Notes under the pieces: generated by a model | Databases searched by the model: none | Seen by the model: the letters and a program-made list of their open reading frames with translations, nothing else | Told to the model about the DNA's origin: nothing | Translations under genes and position numbers: made by a program | Shown: one piece after another, positions 1 to 11,368 of the stretch | Layout of the letters: the number at the start of each line of letters is the position of its first letter | Position numbering within the stretch: the first letter of the stretch is position 1 | NCBI GenBank assembly: GCA_014529385.2 | Contig: CM043959.1 | Span: 6,042,466-6,106,465 of the forward strand | Direction of reading: 5' to 3' | Length of the DNA: 64,000 nucleotides | DNA from: Adiantum capillus-veneris | Taxonomy: Eukaryota; Streptophyta; Polypodiopsida; Polypodiales; Pteridaceae

Positions 1-2
1 GA

Positions 3-281
3 TTTGGTGTTGGACAGGACACTGCCAACACTATCTACACTGACAGTCAGAGTGCATTGGCAGTTGTGAGGAACCCACTCTTTCATGCTCGCACAAAGCA
101 CATTGAGGTGCATTACCACTATGGCAGGGAGAGGCTCTCAGCAAGAGAGATCATCTTGGCTTATGTGCCAAGACAGGACAACCTTGCATATCTTTTCACA
201 AAGGCATTGTCTCATGAGAAGCTCGAAGCTTTCTGCAAAACTTTGGGCTTACTCCCCTTTGTGGACTCATCATGTCCTTAG
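3..281 (+). pseudogene. Ty1/copia RNase H, C-terminal fragment (copia-3 family)
   Basis: An open frame enters from the left edge and stops at 281. It reads as the end of a copia RNase H, which degrades the RNA strand during reverse transcription. Visible landmarks are the IYTDSQSALAV segment (third acidic residue), then HARTKHIEVHYHY and AYVPRQDN, followed by LFTKAL; all are typical of plant Ty1/copia polyproteins. It closely matches the same region of the copia-3 element at 60958-61338 and is followed at the same distance by that family's LTR. The usual NPAD before LFTK reads NLAY here, so the last catalytic Asp is lost. The rest of the element lies outside the window. Confidence 0.85.
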
Positions 282-344
282 GGCATTGCACTTCCCTTTA
301 CTCATGTGCCAGCTCTCGTTCACCACATCGCTCCAGGGGGGATT

Positions 345-570
345 CGTTACCATATACATGTGGTAGTGATGTGTGTGAACACATTAGGACCACCAGGGCA
401 TTTTTTCCCTCTTTAGGAGGTTTTTTCCCCCATGCATTGTGTATACGCCCATCACTCTAGAGCATCTATATTTCCATTGCACACTAAGTAACACACTTTC
501 TATTGTGTGCCTTAAGCTTCCTTCGTCTTCTCCAAGCTACATGCGTTTCTCTGCAACCTTAATTCCAACA
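345..570 (+). repeat. 3' LTR of a copia-3 family element
   Basis: The 226-bp segment matches both LTRs of the element at 58156-61685 along its whole length. It is preceded by a purine-rich tract (CAGGGGGGATT) and ends in CA after AATTCCA. The first base is mutated, CG in place of the expected TG. It contains the TATA-like GTATACGCCC seen in the other copies. The sequence after 570 is unrelated to the region after the other copy's LTR. Confidence 0.85.
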
Positions 571-944
571 ACCATGGTTTTGATCAAGATATCTTAGTTG
601 ATTGCATTGAACCTCCCATTTACGACATAACCTAAACAATTCATGGATTTCCATGAGTGAGGGACATATACTAGTCAAGTGGAAAGACGAACTTGAAGGG
701 CCACTTGGGAAAACATTGGCGTTCTTAAGAAAAAAAAATCCCACCTTGTTTTTGAGGAGAAATTTTTTTTCCCAAGGGGGACAAATGTGAGTTAAGATCT
801 CTCCCCAAGGTTCCATGAGGAAACGGGTGATGGATTTCCTACCCCTTCTTATCCAAAGGACTCTCGTGCCCAGTTAGATGGGTTAGAATGACCCAAACTA
901 CATTACACTTAAAGGCACCTAGCATCTAGTGCTACCTTTAAGCG

Positions 945-948
<4 letters not shown>
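571..948. other. unassigned sequence
   Basis: No coding frame, repeat family or RNA gene is recognisable. The only ORF (559-816, minus) starts inside the LTR and has low-complexity content. Confidence 0.4.

Positions 949-999
<51 letters not shown>
949..999 (+). repeat. (GA)n microsatellite
   Basis: An uninterrupted GA dinucleotide run of about 51 bp. Confidence 0.97.
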
Positions 1000-1006
<7 letters not shown>

Positions 1007-3421
1007 TGCCACCGCAAAACCCTCTTCTAGTCCAAATTCATCTTGTCATTACTAGATTATGTAAAAATACCAAAGAGCTCTCAGGTTTAGTTGTAATTTT
1101 AATCCTTCTCTCATTGTTGTAACTGTAATAGTGATGAAACAAGGTTGTGTCACTTGGTAGATTCTAGGACTAGCTAGATCTTTCATTTGATAGCAAGAGT
1201 GTTTGTGATTAAGTGAATTCAAAGCATTTCCTTCACCAAAATTCTCATTGCTAGTAGAGTGTTGTGCACACCACCACCATAAGGTTTTTTTTCAAGTTCT
1301 TTTCATCTTATTGTATTCTGTCATTTCAAGTTCATAAGAGTAGGTTAATTACTCAAAATACCATCACTTTGGGTTGTAAAAGTTAGAGAGAAACTAGGTG
1401 GAAGCCATATTTGGACAAGATATACTATAAATGCTTGAAATTTGAAGGTGTTGGGAAATAGGGTGTAAACTAAAAACCAAACTGCAAAAGATCAAGGGAT
1501 TAGCTTTCAAATATCTTGTAGAGCAAATTTGAAAAGTTTGAATGCAAACAAAGAGGAAACATGGGTCACAATCCATGTACCTAAGAGCAAAAACGGGTGA
1601 AATTGGTCATGCTCTAAAGCCCAATAACTTATTGACACAATACTATCTATTTGAGTGCAAAAAGACCCATAACTCCTCGACAAACCGAGAATCAAAAGAG
1701 ATGTATTGAAATCCACCAGATCATACCAAAATAGAAGGGAAAAGTGAAACTAAGAGATAACTTGAAATCCACCAGATCATACCAAAATACAAGGGGAAGT
1801 GAAATTTTGACATCCAAACTGGAAACCATGTGAAATACATGCCCTTGACGTCTTCTACAAGTGGAAAAAATATGGAAGTCAGATCCTACACACCATGGAT
1901 CGTGAGTCATGTGTCCTACATTGAAATCCTACCTGAGAGATGTCCTTTGCACAGAATTAGCATAGAGAGGCTTAGCTAAGGGGCTTGATTATCAAGAAAA
2001 TTCAAAAATTCAAGAATAAGTGTCAAAATTAGAGAGCAAGAAAAAAACCACATTGCAAATAATGGAACATGGGCTTGACTCATCAAAAGAGACTGAAATT
2101 GGAAAAACTATGGGAGTAGCTTGTAGATATACAACGTAAGTAGTTGCCAAGAGATCGTGTAGATGATGGGGGAAAATGGATCATGATCTATGGTTGACAA
2201 CAAATTAACAAAAGAGTTGCTTCATCAGTATCCATACATGAAGTATAGTCACTGGGCAAAGTTTCAAGTGACACTCACACAAAAGGTGGATCATGTGGTC
2301 CATCATTTTTATCCAATTAACCCAGGATTGATACCATAGGTTTCCCTAATGATAAGGAACTTATTGTAGATGGCGGGAATGACCTCCTAGAAGCTTTTAA
2401 ATCTATTCCATACACGCCAATGACAACACCTATAAGTAGGGCCTTCTACTCCCATTTTTAGATCTTTGAGATGATAACCTCTAGACTTTGGGATCTTAGA
2501 CTTCTTAAGCTTAGTTGATCATTTATGATCTTGCATTATTCTGAGTTAAAACCACTTCCAAGCTCTTAGAGCCTTCAATTCATTGTATTTCTAAGCCTTA
2601 TATCTGAAGCTGATTCTAAACCATTTGTATCTAGCTATATTGTGAATACATTTTGACTTGTCTCTTATTTAGAGTTCCTATTATCTTAACTTTTTCATTT
2701 ATTCAATGCATTTCAATTATTTTGTTCTAATATTAGAAGTTTGTTTCATTCATCTATGTCTATTGCTAGTCATTTGAATTTTCTTTGTCTGATATCTATA
2801 TCATATGCTTAGTTGATATCTAAAGCTCCAAACTACTAATCAAATTTGACCTATTCATTTGATACTTAGATTCCTTGCCCAATAGCTCTGAGTCTAACTA
2901 TGTACGACTTGTGTGTGGCAACCCATCCTTGGATCACAACCTTGGCATTGAAGATGAAAGAACTAGAAGGGTAGCTTGGATAGTGTGAACCAAAAACAAA
3001 GAGACAACGTCTTTTGATAGGCCAAGAAGGCCCATCTCAAGGACCATTTGAATCATCCATGAAGAAGTAGAAGATTGATCCAAAAGACCTCTGGCAAATG
3101 ATTACATGAACACCAAAGAATACATCTTTGAAGTATGCATACAAACAACCTAGAGAAACAAGTGAGCTAGTAGCAAGTTTACCAGATAGCACTACCCTAG
3201 TTCCACTACCAGACAAAAGTTTGAAAATGGCCATTGAGCTATATCAGGAACCCAAGTCAAACCAAAGCAATAAAGCAAGATGAACCAACTGCACCCTAGT
3301 GTAAGAAATGCGTAACACAATAGGATCTTGTAGTAAGGAGAGTAGAGAGGGATGCAATGCAAAGTAGATTAGTGGAAATCAAAAATTTAGATAACCACTA
3401 TTACAAAGGGATGGCATCATC
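1000..3421. other. unassigned AT-rich region without a gene
   Basis: All ORFs here are under 75 codons, without recognisable motifs. The stretch may be decayed transposon sequence, but no LTR ends, primer-binding site or coding motif support that. It borders the left LTR of copia-2 at 3422. Confidence 0.4.
1706..1804 (+). repeat. short direct duplication, period 56 bp
   Basis: A 44-bp segment beginning TTGAAATCCACCAGATCATA occurs at 1706-1749 and again, with small differences, at 1762-1804, separated by 12 bp. Confidence 0.85.
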
Positions 3422-3580
3422 TGAAGGGTGCGCGTGTGTGCAAGGAAGGGGGAAGAAGAAGAAGAAGAGTAGGCACAAGCTTTGGGAAACACACCACCTA
3501 TTAGAAGGAGCATAATGTGTCTCGTTATTGTTTTATGTATAAGGTTTACAAAGGGGTTAATGGGCTAGGTTAGTTTCACA
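3422..3580 (-). repeat. 3' LTR of copia-2
   Basis: This 159-bp segment matches 20859-21031: both carry the purine block around GGGGGAAGAAGAAGAAG, the words AGGCACAAGCTTTG and TATTAGAAGGAG, and end in GGTTAGTxTCACA. On the minus strand it begins TGTGAAACTAACC and ends in CA. It is somewhat shorter than the 5' copy. Confidence 0.8.
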
Positions 3581-3619
3581 TGGGTCGGTCACTGTGGCCT
3601 TTATCCAAAAATTTCTCAC

Positions 3620-4100
3620 TTAAAGGCCAATGTGGCCATAAGGGGTGACTAAAACTAGTATGTACAACCATGAAGCATGACATCTTCCCTGTTGTACAAA
3701 TGTGTTCACACCCATTAACTCGATGCAATGTGCAAATCTCTCCATATCTAAGCTCAATTTATGAGCATCTGCATCAGTGTGGACCTTGACAAGCTCCAAG
3801 TGCTTATCCGTCAACGCATCCCAAATGAGACGATACCTCACCTCAATGTGTTTTGGCTTGGAATGAAACACAGGATTCCTTGCCAAAGCAATGGAACTCT
3901 GACTATCACAATGCAAAACTGGGACCTGCTATCTATGTCTAATCTCTCACTAAATGTGCCAACCATATAGCTTTCTTGCTGACATCTGATGCTGCAACAT
4001 ACTCAGCCTCTGTAGTGAAAGAAGATGAACAATCTAGGAGAGATCTCCAATAAATGGCTCTTCTTGCAAATAGGAAAATTTAGCCAGACATAGATCTCCT
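3620..4100 (-). pseudogene. copia-2 RNase H fragment
   Basis: The minus strand contains TTEAEYVAASDVSKKAIWL followed after a stop and frame change by CDSQSSIALARNPVFHSKPK and HIEVRYRLIWD. These are the second and third acidic motifs of copia RNase H and the conserved HIE(V/I)RYH block. A stop lies between the two parts near 3945. The fragment sits directly upstream (minus sense) of the 3' LTR, as expected for the last pol domain of a Ty1/copia element. The C-terminal part after KVHTDADAHKL is diverged. Confidence 0.85.
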
Positions 4101-4130
4101 ACTATCTCTACAACCCACATAATCTACATC

Positions 4131-4274
4131 CATGTAACCAACAATAGCTGCATCACTATTATTGAAGCGTAAATACCTGCTTGTGTACCCTTCAAGTATC
4201 CATGTAACCAACAATCTTAGATGCATCATTGTTACCAAAGCGTAAACACCTACTTGTTGTACCCTTCAAGTATC
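4131..4274 (-). repeat. tandem duplication inside the copia-2 RNase H region
   Basis: Unit 1 (4131-4200) and unit 2 (4201-4274) both begin CATGTAACCAACAAT and end ACCCTTCAAGTATC. They differ by several substitutions and small indels, so the duplication is not recent. It interrupts the coding frame between RT and RNase H. Confidence 0.85.
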
Positions 4275-4465
4275 GGAGGATGTGTTTCACCGCTATCCAA
4301 TGTTGCTTGTCAGGATTAACCATATATCAACTAACCACTCCCACTGTAAATGCAATGTCTAGCCTTGTAGCTACCATAGCATACATGAGACTGCCTATAA
4401 CCAAAGAGTATGGCACACTTGCCATTTCTGATCTCTTAGCATCTGACTTGGGAGAATCTCCCCTG

Positions 4466-5096
4466 CTAAGTTTCAAATATGACGGTAGTGGGGTGCTTTG
4501 CTGACTTCCCTCCTAGCATATTGAAATGCTGCAAGACTTTGTGGATATAGGATTCCTGAGATAACTCAAGAATGCCTCTTTTCCTGTCTCTCTTGATACA
4601 CATATCAAAAAAATGATTTTCTTTGCCCAAATCTTTCATAGCAAAGTTTTTGCTCAACATTTGCTTCAATTTGGAAATATCCTAAGTGGACTTTACTGCA
4701 ATGAGCATGTCATCTACATATAAAATGAGAATGACCAAAGAATTGTATACAAGCAGTGATCCTTTTGACGCCTTCTAAAACCTTGGGACCACATAAAAGC
4801 ATCAAAATTTTTGATACCATTGCCTTGATCCCTACTTCAAGACATAAAGTTCTTTCTTGAATTTGCATACAAGCTCCTCCTTGTTAGGTTGTTCAAGACC
4901 TTCAGGCTGCTTAATGTAAACATCATTTTCTACATCCCCGTGAAGAAAAGCTATCTTCACATCCATTTGGACAAGCTCCATGTTCTCTATGGCTACTAGG
5001 CCAAGCACTGTATGCAATGTAGTCATCTTGACCACTGGTGATAAGATTTTGTCAAAATCAACTCCTTTTTGCTACTTGAATCCCTTAGCAAGCCAG
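4466..5096 (-). pseudogene. copia-2 reverse transcriptase, C-terminal part
   Basis: Minus-strand frames read as a copia reverse transcriptase. The first open piece (5035-4832) contains MELVQMDVKIAFLHGD and VYIKQPEGLEQ. The catalytic YVDDMLIA is encoded at about 4720-4698. MKQMLSKNFAMKDLGK and CIKRDRKRGILELSQESYI follow at 4669-4466. A stop follows shortly after YVDDMLIA, and the segment between the two open pieces is frameshifted. The right end is the insertion point of Gypsy-1; the upstream part of the same RT continues at 15968. Confidence 0.9.
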
Positions 5097-7688
5097 TGAT
5101 AGCCGTTTTTCGGCTTTCCGTAATTGCCATAGTGAGTTAACCCACCCTACCAAAATCATCCAAACACTGTGGCTATCCCTACCATTTCACTGTATATAGG
5201 TGTGTGTGAGTTAGGGGACTTTTCCCATATCTTCTTAAAAACCCTTAATTAGCTAGTCACTGGTTTAGTTGAGCCAAAAAAATAAAAAATATAAGTATAT
5301 TATGGCCCATTTGTGTGTAAATATTTCATTGTATATAGGGCCTAAATAAAAGGATTTTTCATAATTATTTTGGTATTTATTTAAATATTACCTATGGTGT
5401 GTTATTTATGCTATGTACATTGACTCACCATTACCATATTTTTTCTTACCATTTTGCATACTCTTTATTCCATATAAAAATAATTTCATGCAAGCTTCTC
5501 TTATTTTTGGTGTAACTCCATCCCAACAAAAATCCAAAAAAAAAACTAGTTTTATTTATGTGTATATTTTTTCACTATTGTGATTTTTTCCTTCCTACAT
5601 CTATTCTCTTTTACTCTCATAAATTAGAACACCAAAAATATTCATCTTTTTATGGTAGACTTATAATGAGAGAGATTTATTTTGATCCCTTTATATTTTT
5701 TCCACCTATATTATTTATATTTGACATGTATATATATTTTTAGACCCCTCAATATTTGATTTTCTTAGTTGTACTATTCATTTATATCATGATCTCAACA
5801 ATATCTTCAATTATAGGCCTACCAAATAAGTTCAAGGGTATGTGGAATGCATGCATGCACCATGGGGAGCTCACTCTTGAAGGTATTCAAAAGAATCATC
5901 CAAAGAAAGACCTCACAAGGACTTTGTGCAGTGGAAAAAACAGTCGGTTTTGCTGAATTTTTAAAGATCACATGCTCCCCGAATTTGAAAAGGTGATACA
6001 AACAAAAGTTGTAGCTCGTGAGCTGAACTTTCACCTCAAATTTTTTCATATTTTTTTGAGCTACGAGCTGTGAGCTATGATTTTATTGGTGGATCCCAGT
6101 TTGCCCATGCTATGCAGCAACACTCCCTCTTCCACTTTATCATTTTCCTCTTTCACACACACTCCTCCCTCTCCTTCCCACTCCCAAACTTGCAACTCCC
6201 ATGTCCTAATTCACCCTCTTCACCATTGCCATATCTCTCACACCTCCATAGCCTTCATCCTCCATTTCTACACCCTAGGTGTCCCCCTTTCTCTCTACAT
6301 ATATGTCCATATTACCATACTCTCTTCAACTTTGTAAAGAACTTCAAAAAATCAGCCAAAATCCAAGGTTAACCTATGCAAATGAAGGCTTTATCATGAA
6401 TTTTTCAAGGTTTTAAGATAACATAGCTTCATCGACACGCGTTACTTCGCCATGCTGACCGGTTCTTCTACCGGTGCTGTAAAGAGGTGAATGTCAACTT
6501 CTCCAAGCTTCAACCTTGCTTTACAAGCTTATCCCTTCTCTAACTTTTCTCATCATATATCTCACCATTTGGTGAATGATTTTGTAAATATTTTTTAGTG
6601 ATAATTACTAACTACTAACCACTAACCTTATTGTAAAATGCACCCTCTATTAGAGTAGGCACTCCCCAATTATTCACTCAATCCTCTCTCCTTTCATCCT
6701 CAATAATTCTCTTCTCTTGAGCCCACATCCATGTGACTCAAAGGACAAGAGAGACCCACCCTCATTAAAAATAAATAAAAATATGCATAATCTTTTATTC
6801 CTTCAAATAAACTTGATTAGGCCTAATCCTAATCGGGGCTTCTAAAACCTATAAATAGAGCCTTTCTCTCCCTTGTAAATGATCACATGATCACACTACA
6901 CCACACCATTCTCAACACATAACACACCACTCTTCAAGCCTAGTTGTGTAGAGTGTGTGCATTGTGAGTGCTCTATTCCATCACTACACATAGGTGCATG
7001 GAGAAGCTTGAAGTTAGTTATGCCATCTAGAGGAGTGGAGTGTATGCCATACTCTTGACCACACTTGTAGCCTACTCTTGTGCATAGATAAAATTTATAG
7101 TTTTGGGTGCAATTGTATGCTGCAACTACGACTCTTCTCTCCAAATTGACTTGATAAGTTGGCTCATCAGGTGGTTGAAGGTATATTGTCCTTGAAGTTT
7201 GTTGTGCCATTTCATGCTTGGTGGTTTGAGGGCTTGTTGAATTGTTTGCCTAAAAGGTCAATTGTAAGAGGGTGCTCGGTGAGAGGGCTCCCGTGACCCT
7301 AAGACAATTTGTGTATTGGCAATAAGGTCAAGGTCTGTGTTGTCTCTCTATTTCTCATCAAGCTTTGTGTGCATCTAGTCTTTAAGGCTAAGACTGAGTT
7401 GCTCAAGTTGATTTGTGCGCTTTACCTCTCTCTGGCGTGGTGAATGTTTGTGTTTGGTGTGTGTGGCTATCTTGCATTCCCCTCTCTTTGTGCGTTTGAG
7501 TACAAGGAGATATCACGTGCGTCCTACTTCGCATCTACAACTAGGTGGTGCCCCTTTTCTTGTTTGGTTTCTGGCTGTGAGTTGTTGTTGTCTCTGATTG
7601 TGCTTGCCTCAGCCCCAATTGAGCAGCACGGGAGCCTCGAAGGGTGTTTAGAGGCCGCTCTTCTTGTTGCCCGCCCCGGACCGCCTCA
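5097..7688 (+). repeat. 5' LTR of Gypsy-1
   Basis: It begins TGATAGCC and ends CCGCCTCA, and is colinear with 13375-15967. ORFs inside it (for example 6070-6372) recur in the other LTR simply because the LTRs are copies. It carries a TATA box at 6850. The region after that box should hold the R and U5 segments. Confidence 0.95.
6850..6857 (+). promoter_or_regulatory. TATA box in the Gypsy-1 5' LTR
   Basis: TATAAATA, followed by GAGCC and a pyrimidine-rich stretch, is a good match to a plant core promoter. The 3' LTR has the same TATAAATA at 15129-15136. It is the likely start region of the genomic RNA. Confidence 0.6.
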
Positions 7689-7691
7689 AAT

Positions 7692-7709
7692 TGGTGCCCC
7701 CACGGAGGA
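7692..7709 (+). other. Gypsy-1 primer-binding site
   Basis: TGGTGCCCCCACGGAGGA starts three bases after the LTR end. It has the TGG start complementary to a tRNA 3' CCA. I cannot name the tRNA with confidence. A degenerate version of the same block occurs in element F at about 56756. Confidence 0.75.
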
Positions 7710-8299
7710 CGGTTTGTGTATTTTTGTGAAGGCTCAACCTTTAGCATAATCAAGTAGCTTGCATGAATCACGAGAATTTGTATGATCCCTTAATTCCCAT
7801 TGCAAGGCAAAAGGTACACATAATTGTTAGTACTAAGTTGCAATTTCAACGTGTAATTCGTAGAATTTTAGGTCCTCTTAGGTTGGCAGAGATAAACGCA
7901 TCAGTAAATCCTTTTATTTTGCCTCTCATTAGGTACGACCTTAGTTTGGACGTCTATATTTTTGTTTTGTTTTAAGAATTAGGTCATGCATAGACCATGG
8001 ATAATGGCCCAAGAATAGAGGTTTTCCCCTTTCATTTCACTCCACACATTAGAATAAACATTACAATTAGTAGAAAAATCCATTTTCAACAACGTATGGT
8101 GTTCATGTTTGGTGCCCAAAGAGTAGGAGAAATTCTCGCATCACCAAACCCTGTCATCCGCCTCTTATTGATTATCATAGGTCATTTGATGTGAATATTT
8201 TTATTTTGTTGTAGAATAGATTGCAATTTAGAAAACATTATTCTGTAAATTTTTTAAGAAAGAAAAACAAAAACGTGTTGTCACTTTGAAACTGATTCA

Positions 8300-9400
8300 A
8301 TGGAGGCCCAACGCCAAATGTCCAGATATCCTCTTTTCTTTGGAGAGCCTGGAGAGGATGCAGAATTTTTTTTAGCAAATTTCAAGATGTCTTGTCGTAT
8401 CAAGAGGATAGTAACTGATCAAGAACATGTAGAGATGTTTGAGGTGGTCCTTAGGAAAGATGCTAGCACTTGGTTTGACTCTTTGCCTGAGGAAGTTAAA
8501 GGGAATTACACGGAAGTTGTGAATCCTTTCAAGAGATACTTCTTTGATCCCCAAAACACTCAAAAGCTATGGCAAGACATTGTTTCTCATAAGCAAAAAG
8601 ACTTAGATGACTACTACTTGTACAAGCAAGAGTTTCTACGTCTTTGGGCTCTATGGGTGAGAAATGTTGCTAACCCTGGTGATGGTGCAGAGTTCCTAAA
8701 GAAGGAGAGGTTCATAGCCGAACTCTTTTCTGACCCTAAGATAAAAGTTAAGGCCGGTGCACCTCCTACCTTTGAAGCAGCTGAAACTAGGGCTGCTGAG
8801 AAATATAGGAAACTCAAGTGCTTAAGGGGGGAGGTTCCAATAGAAGGTCTTAGACCCAAAGGTAAGTCACAAGCATCAACATCTAGAGAGCTTCCTGAGG
8901 TAACGGTGGAAGTGATTGAGAAGTTAAATGAATCTTTAAGCAACTTGTCAATTCACCTTGCACAAGTTGTAGGTCCAAAGGGACAAGCAAAGAAGTCTGA
9001 AGAGCGAGATTCACGACCTAGGAGAGTCTTGCAATGTTGGAATTGCGGTGAGTCTCGACATTGGATGTATAATTGTCCTTGGCCCCGTGGGGAGCTAGGG
9101 AGACCTAAGTTGAATTACCCAGTGATGAATGCAGGTGAAGGAACTGGTCAACAACCATGGCTTCTACAAAGAACAAATGGAGCAAGACCACCTCCACAAG
9201 GAGTGGAAGGAGTTCCACCTTTGCCATACCCAAATGTGCATGTGGTAGAGGTGACAAATTCAAGAGAGGTTGACATGGAAGCAAATGGCATTAAGCGTGG
9301 CCGAGGAAAAGGGAAGGAGAAAGAAGGAGTCACGTCACAAAGTGACCATGGACGAGAAAAGAAGGCAAAGGAGACCAAGGAAGCTAAGAAGACTCGATGA
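8300..9400 (+). CDS. gag: Gypsy-1 Gag
   Basis: A 366-codon ORF beginning at ATG 8300. Residues about 10-130 resemble the retrotransposon gag (capsid) domain, with EDAEFFLANFKM, TWFDSLPEEVKG and VNPFKRYFFDP. A basic, charged middle follows. At residues 246-259 there is one CX2CX4HX4C zinc knuckle (CWNCGESRHWMYNC), the nucleic-acid-binding motif of nucleocapsid. The C-terminus is rich in Lys, Glu and Arg. Gag should form the cytoplasmic virus-like particle that packages the element RNA. Protease lies downstream in another frame, so either a frameshift was used or the frame broke here by mutation. Confidence 0.9.
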   Translation: MEAQRQMSRYPLFFGEPGEDAEFFLANFKMSCRIKRIVTDQEHVEMFEVVLRKDASTWFDSLPEEVKGNYTEVVNPFKRYFFDPQNTQKLWQDIVSHKQKDLDDYYLYKQEFLRLWALWVRNVANPGDGAEFLKKERFIAELFSDPKIKVKAGAPPTFEAAETRAAEKYRKLKCLRGEVPIEGLRPKGKSQASTSRELPEVTVEVIEKLNESLSNLSIHLAQVVGPKGQAKKSEERDSRPRRVLQCWNCGESRHWMYNCPWPRGELGRPKLNYPVMNAGEGTGQQPWLLQRTNGARPPPQGVEGVPPLPYPNVHVVEVTNSREVDMEANGIKRGRGKGKEKEGVTSQSDHGREKKAKETKEAKKTR

Positions 9401-9451
9401 CGTATCAACCTCCAAGACTTCCCTCTTGGACATGGAACAGCTCCATACAAC

Positions 9452-10069
9452 TTGTTGGAAGACATGAGAGGTAAGAGTCCTGATATCTCATGGCCTCAGT
9501 TTCTTGCATTATGCCCACAAGTTAGGAGAGATTTAACAAAGGCAGTTAGCACTAGGAGAAAGGTAAAAGAGAGTGTGCCTGTTGTAAAAATTGCACATGT
9601 TGAAATGAATGAGGATATTACACCTGTGTTAGATTGTTACATCAAAGGAAGATTGGTTAGGAAATGTCTATTGGATGGGGGTGCATAAATTTGCATCATG
9701 ATAGAGGAACTCATGCAAAAACTAGGCATGCACATCCATGACACACCTGAAATTAAAGTCAAGATGGCAAACAATAGCAAAGCTAGGTGTGTAGGCATTT
9801 GTAAAAATGTTTTTGTAGAGGCCTGTGGCATTAAGAAGGCGGTGGATTTTTATGTTATGTCGTTCAAGGGAAGTGGTTATCCATTTATCCTAGGAAGACC
9901 ATGGCTAATGAAAATGAGAGCTTTGCAGGATTGGGAGAGTGGAAAGCTAATTTGCAGGAATGACAATCATAAGAAGGTTGTCTTTGACATGAAGGAGCAA
10001 CGCCAAGAGGAGCTCCATGAAGAATCATCTCAAAGTGAGACGGAGGAAGGCTGGACCGATAGCACTTAA
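9452..10069 (+). pseudogene. Gypsy-1 aspartic protease (PR), interrupted
   Basis: The first open piece ends at CLLDGGA, the catalytic Asp-Gly-Gly motif of a retropepsin, and is cut by a TAA at 9686-9688 right after it. The same frame resumes as MIEELMQKLGMHIHDTPEI, VKMANNSKARCVGI and YPFILGRPWLMKM, the conserved C-terminal ILG block. A highly acidic linker (ESSQSETEEGW) leads to the stop at 10069. PR would process the Gag-Pol polyprotein. The stop is consistent with a single substitution of a sense codon, and everything else in the domain looks normal. Confidence 0.88.
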
Positions 10070-10120
10070 GAAGGAGAAAGTAGCGGCAGCATTACTGAAG
10101 AGGAGTCTTCCATCGAAGTC

Positions 10121-11368
10121 ATGGGGGTAAGGTTTAAGCCAAACAACCAAGAGACCTCTTGCCCAGGTTTGGAAGAGGTAGGTTCCCAAGAAAACCAAAA
10201 AGTGGAAGATGAAAGAATGCTAGAAGGTATGTTATCTACAACACTTACAAAGGATGAAAGAGAGGAGCTCAAAGGTGTGTTAAGGAAATTTCCTAGGCTT
10301 TTTGCTAAAGACTACACCGATGTGCGTGGAGTAGATGCTATTCAACACAAAATTGAGTTGAAGCCAGAGGCCACACCTAAGGCTCAGAAGCTACGAAGGC
10401 TAGGAGTCATCAAGGAGCAAGCTTTACTCAAGGAGGTAAGAAAGCTTCTAGCAGCAGGTTTCATTTATCTAGTGGAGAATTCAGAGCGGGTCTCTCCCGT
10501 TGTTGTCACTCCCAAGAAGAACGGCAAGTGGAGGGTGTGTGTGGATTACCGTCCACTCAATGAGGCAACAAAAAGAGATCACTTTACCCTCCCATTTCAG
10601 GATGAGATACTAAATGAGGTAGTTGGTCATGAAAAGTACACTGTGTGTGATGGCTACTCGGGTTACTTTCAAATAGGTATCGCATTGGAAGATCAGTTGA
10701 AAATAACCTTCATCACTCCTTGGGGTTGTTATGCTTTTAGAGTCATGCCATTTGGACTGACAAATGCTCCTGCAACTTTCCAACGCTTCATGAACATAGT
10801 GTTTCAAGCATTCTTTGGAAAGTCCATTAGGGTTTTTATTGATGATTTTTGCATTTATAGCTCAAAATCATTGCATCTACAAAGGGTAGAAGAAGGTTTA
10901 AAGAAGCTCTACAACATGGGAGGTCAACTCAACCCCGACAAGTGTCACATAGGTGAGGATGAAGTGATCTTGCTTGGTCACAAGGTTTCCTATAAAGGCA
11001 TTGAGGTGGATCCTTCAAAGGCAAAGGCTCTTATTGAGCTCCCATCACCCAAGAATCTCAAAGAGGTCATCTCATTCATTCAAAAGGTGAAGTATATGTC
11101 ACGCTTTATTCACTTAGCTTCGGAGTTGCTTCATCCTTTGCAAAAGTTGACACAACAAGTAGAATTTGCATGGTCTGATGAGCTTGAAGAGTACTTTTGT
11201 AACATTAAAGTCATCCTGTCAGAGCTACCAACACTCATGCCTCCTTGTTGGGAGTACACATTCTTTGTTAGCTCTAGTGTTGGGAAGGAAACAATTGGTG
11301 CGGTTTTATTACGACAAGATCCCCACAGTACCAGGATGCGACCCATCACTTTGCTAGTAGGGTCATGA
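10121..11368 (+). pseudogene. Gypsy-1 reverse transcriptase
   Basis: This 415-codon frame carries a Ty3/Gypsy RT: VSPVVVTPKKNGKWRVCVDY, CDGYSGYFQIGIALED, RVMPFGLTNAPATFQR and the catalytic FIDD at residues 239-242. LNPDKCHIGEDEVILLGHKV and the thumb/connection follow. F in place of the more usual Y/V before IDD is a tolerated variant in Gypsy elements. Upstream, LKGVLRKFPRLFAKDYTDVRGVD is the standard pre-RT segment. The frame goes wrong near 11330, and the correct continuation (QYQDATHHFASRV) is in the next frame, joined to the ORF at 11365. It therefore lacks a continuous link to RNase H. Confidence 0.92.

Noticed and set aside
6070-6372. 100-codon ORF present in both Gypsy-1 LTRs (also 14349-14651)
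   Set aside because: It is kept only because the LTRs are copies of each other. It is low-complexity Pro/Ser/His-rich and overlaps other open frames.
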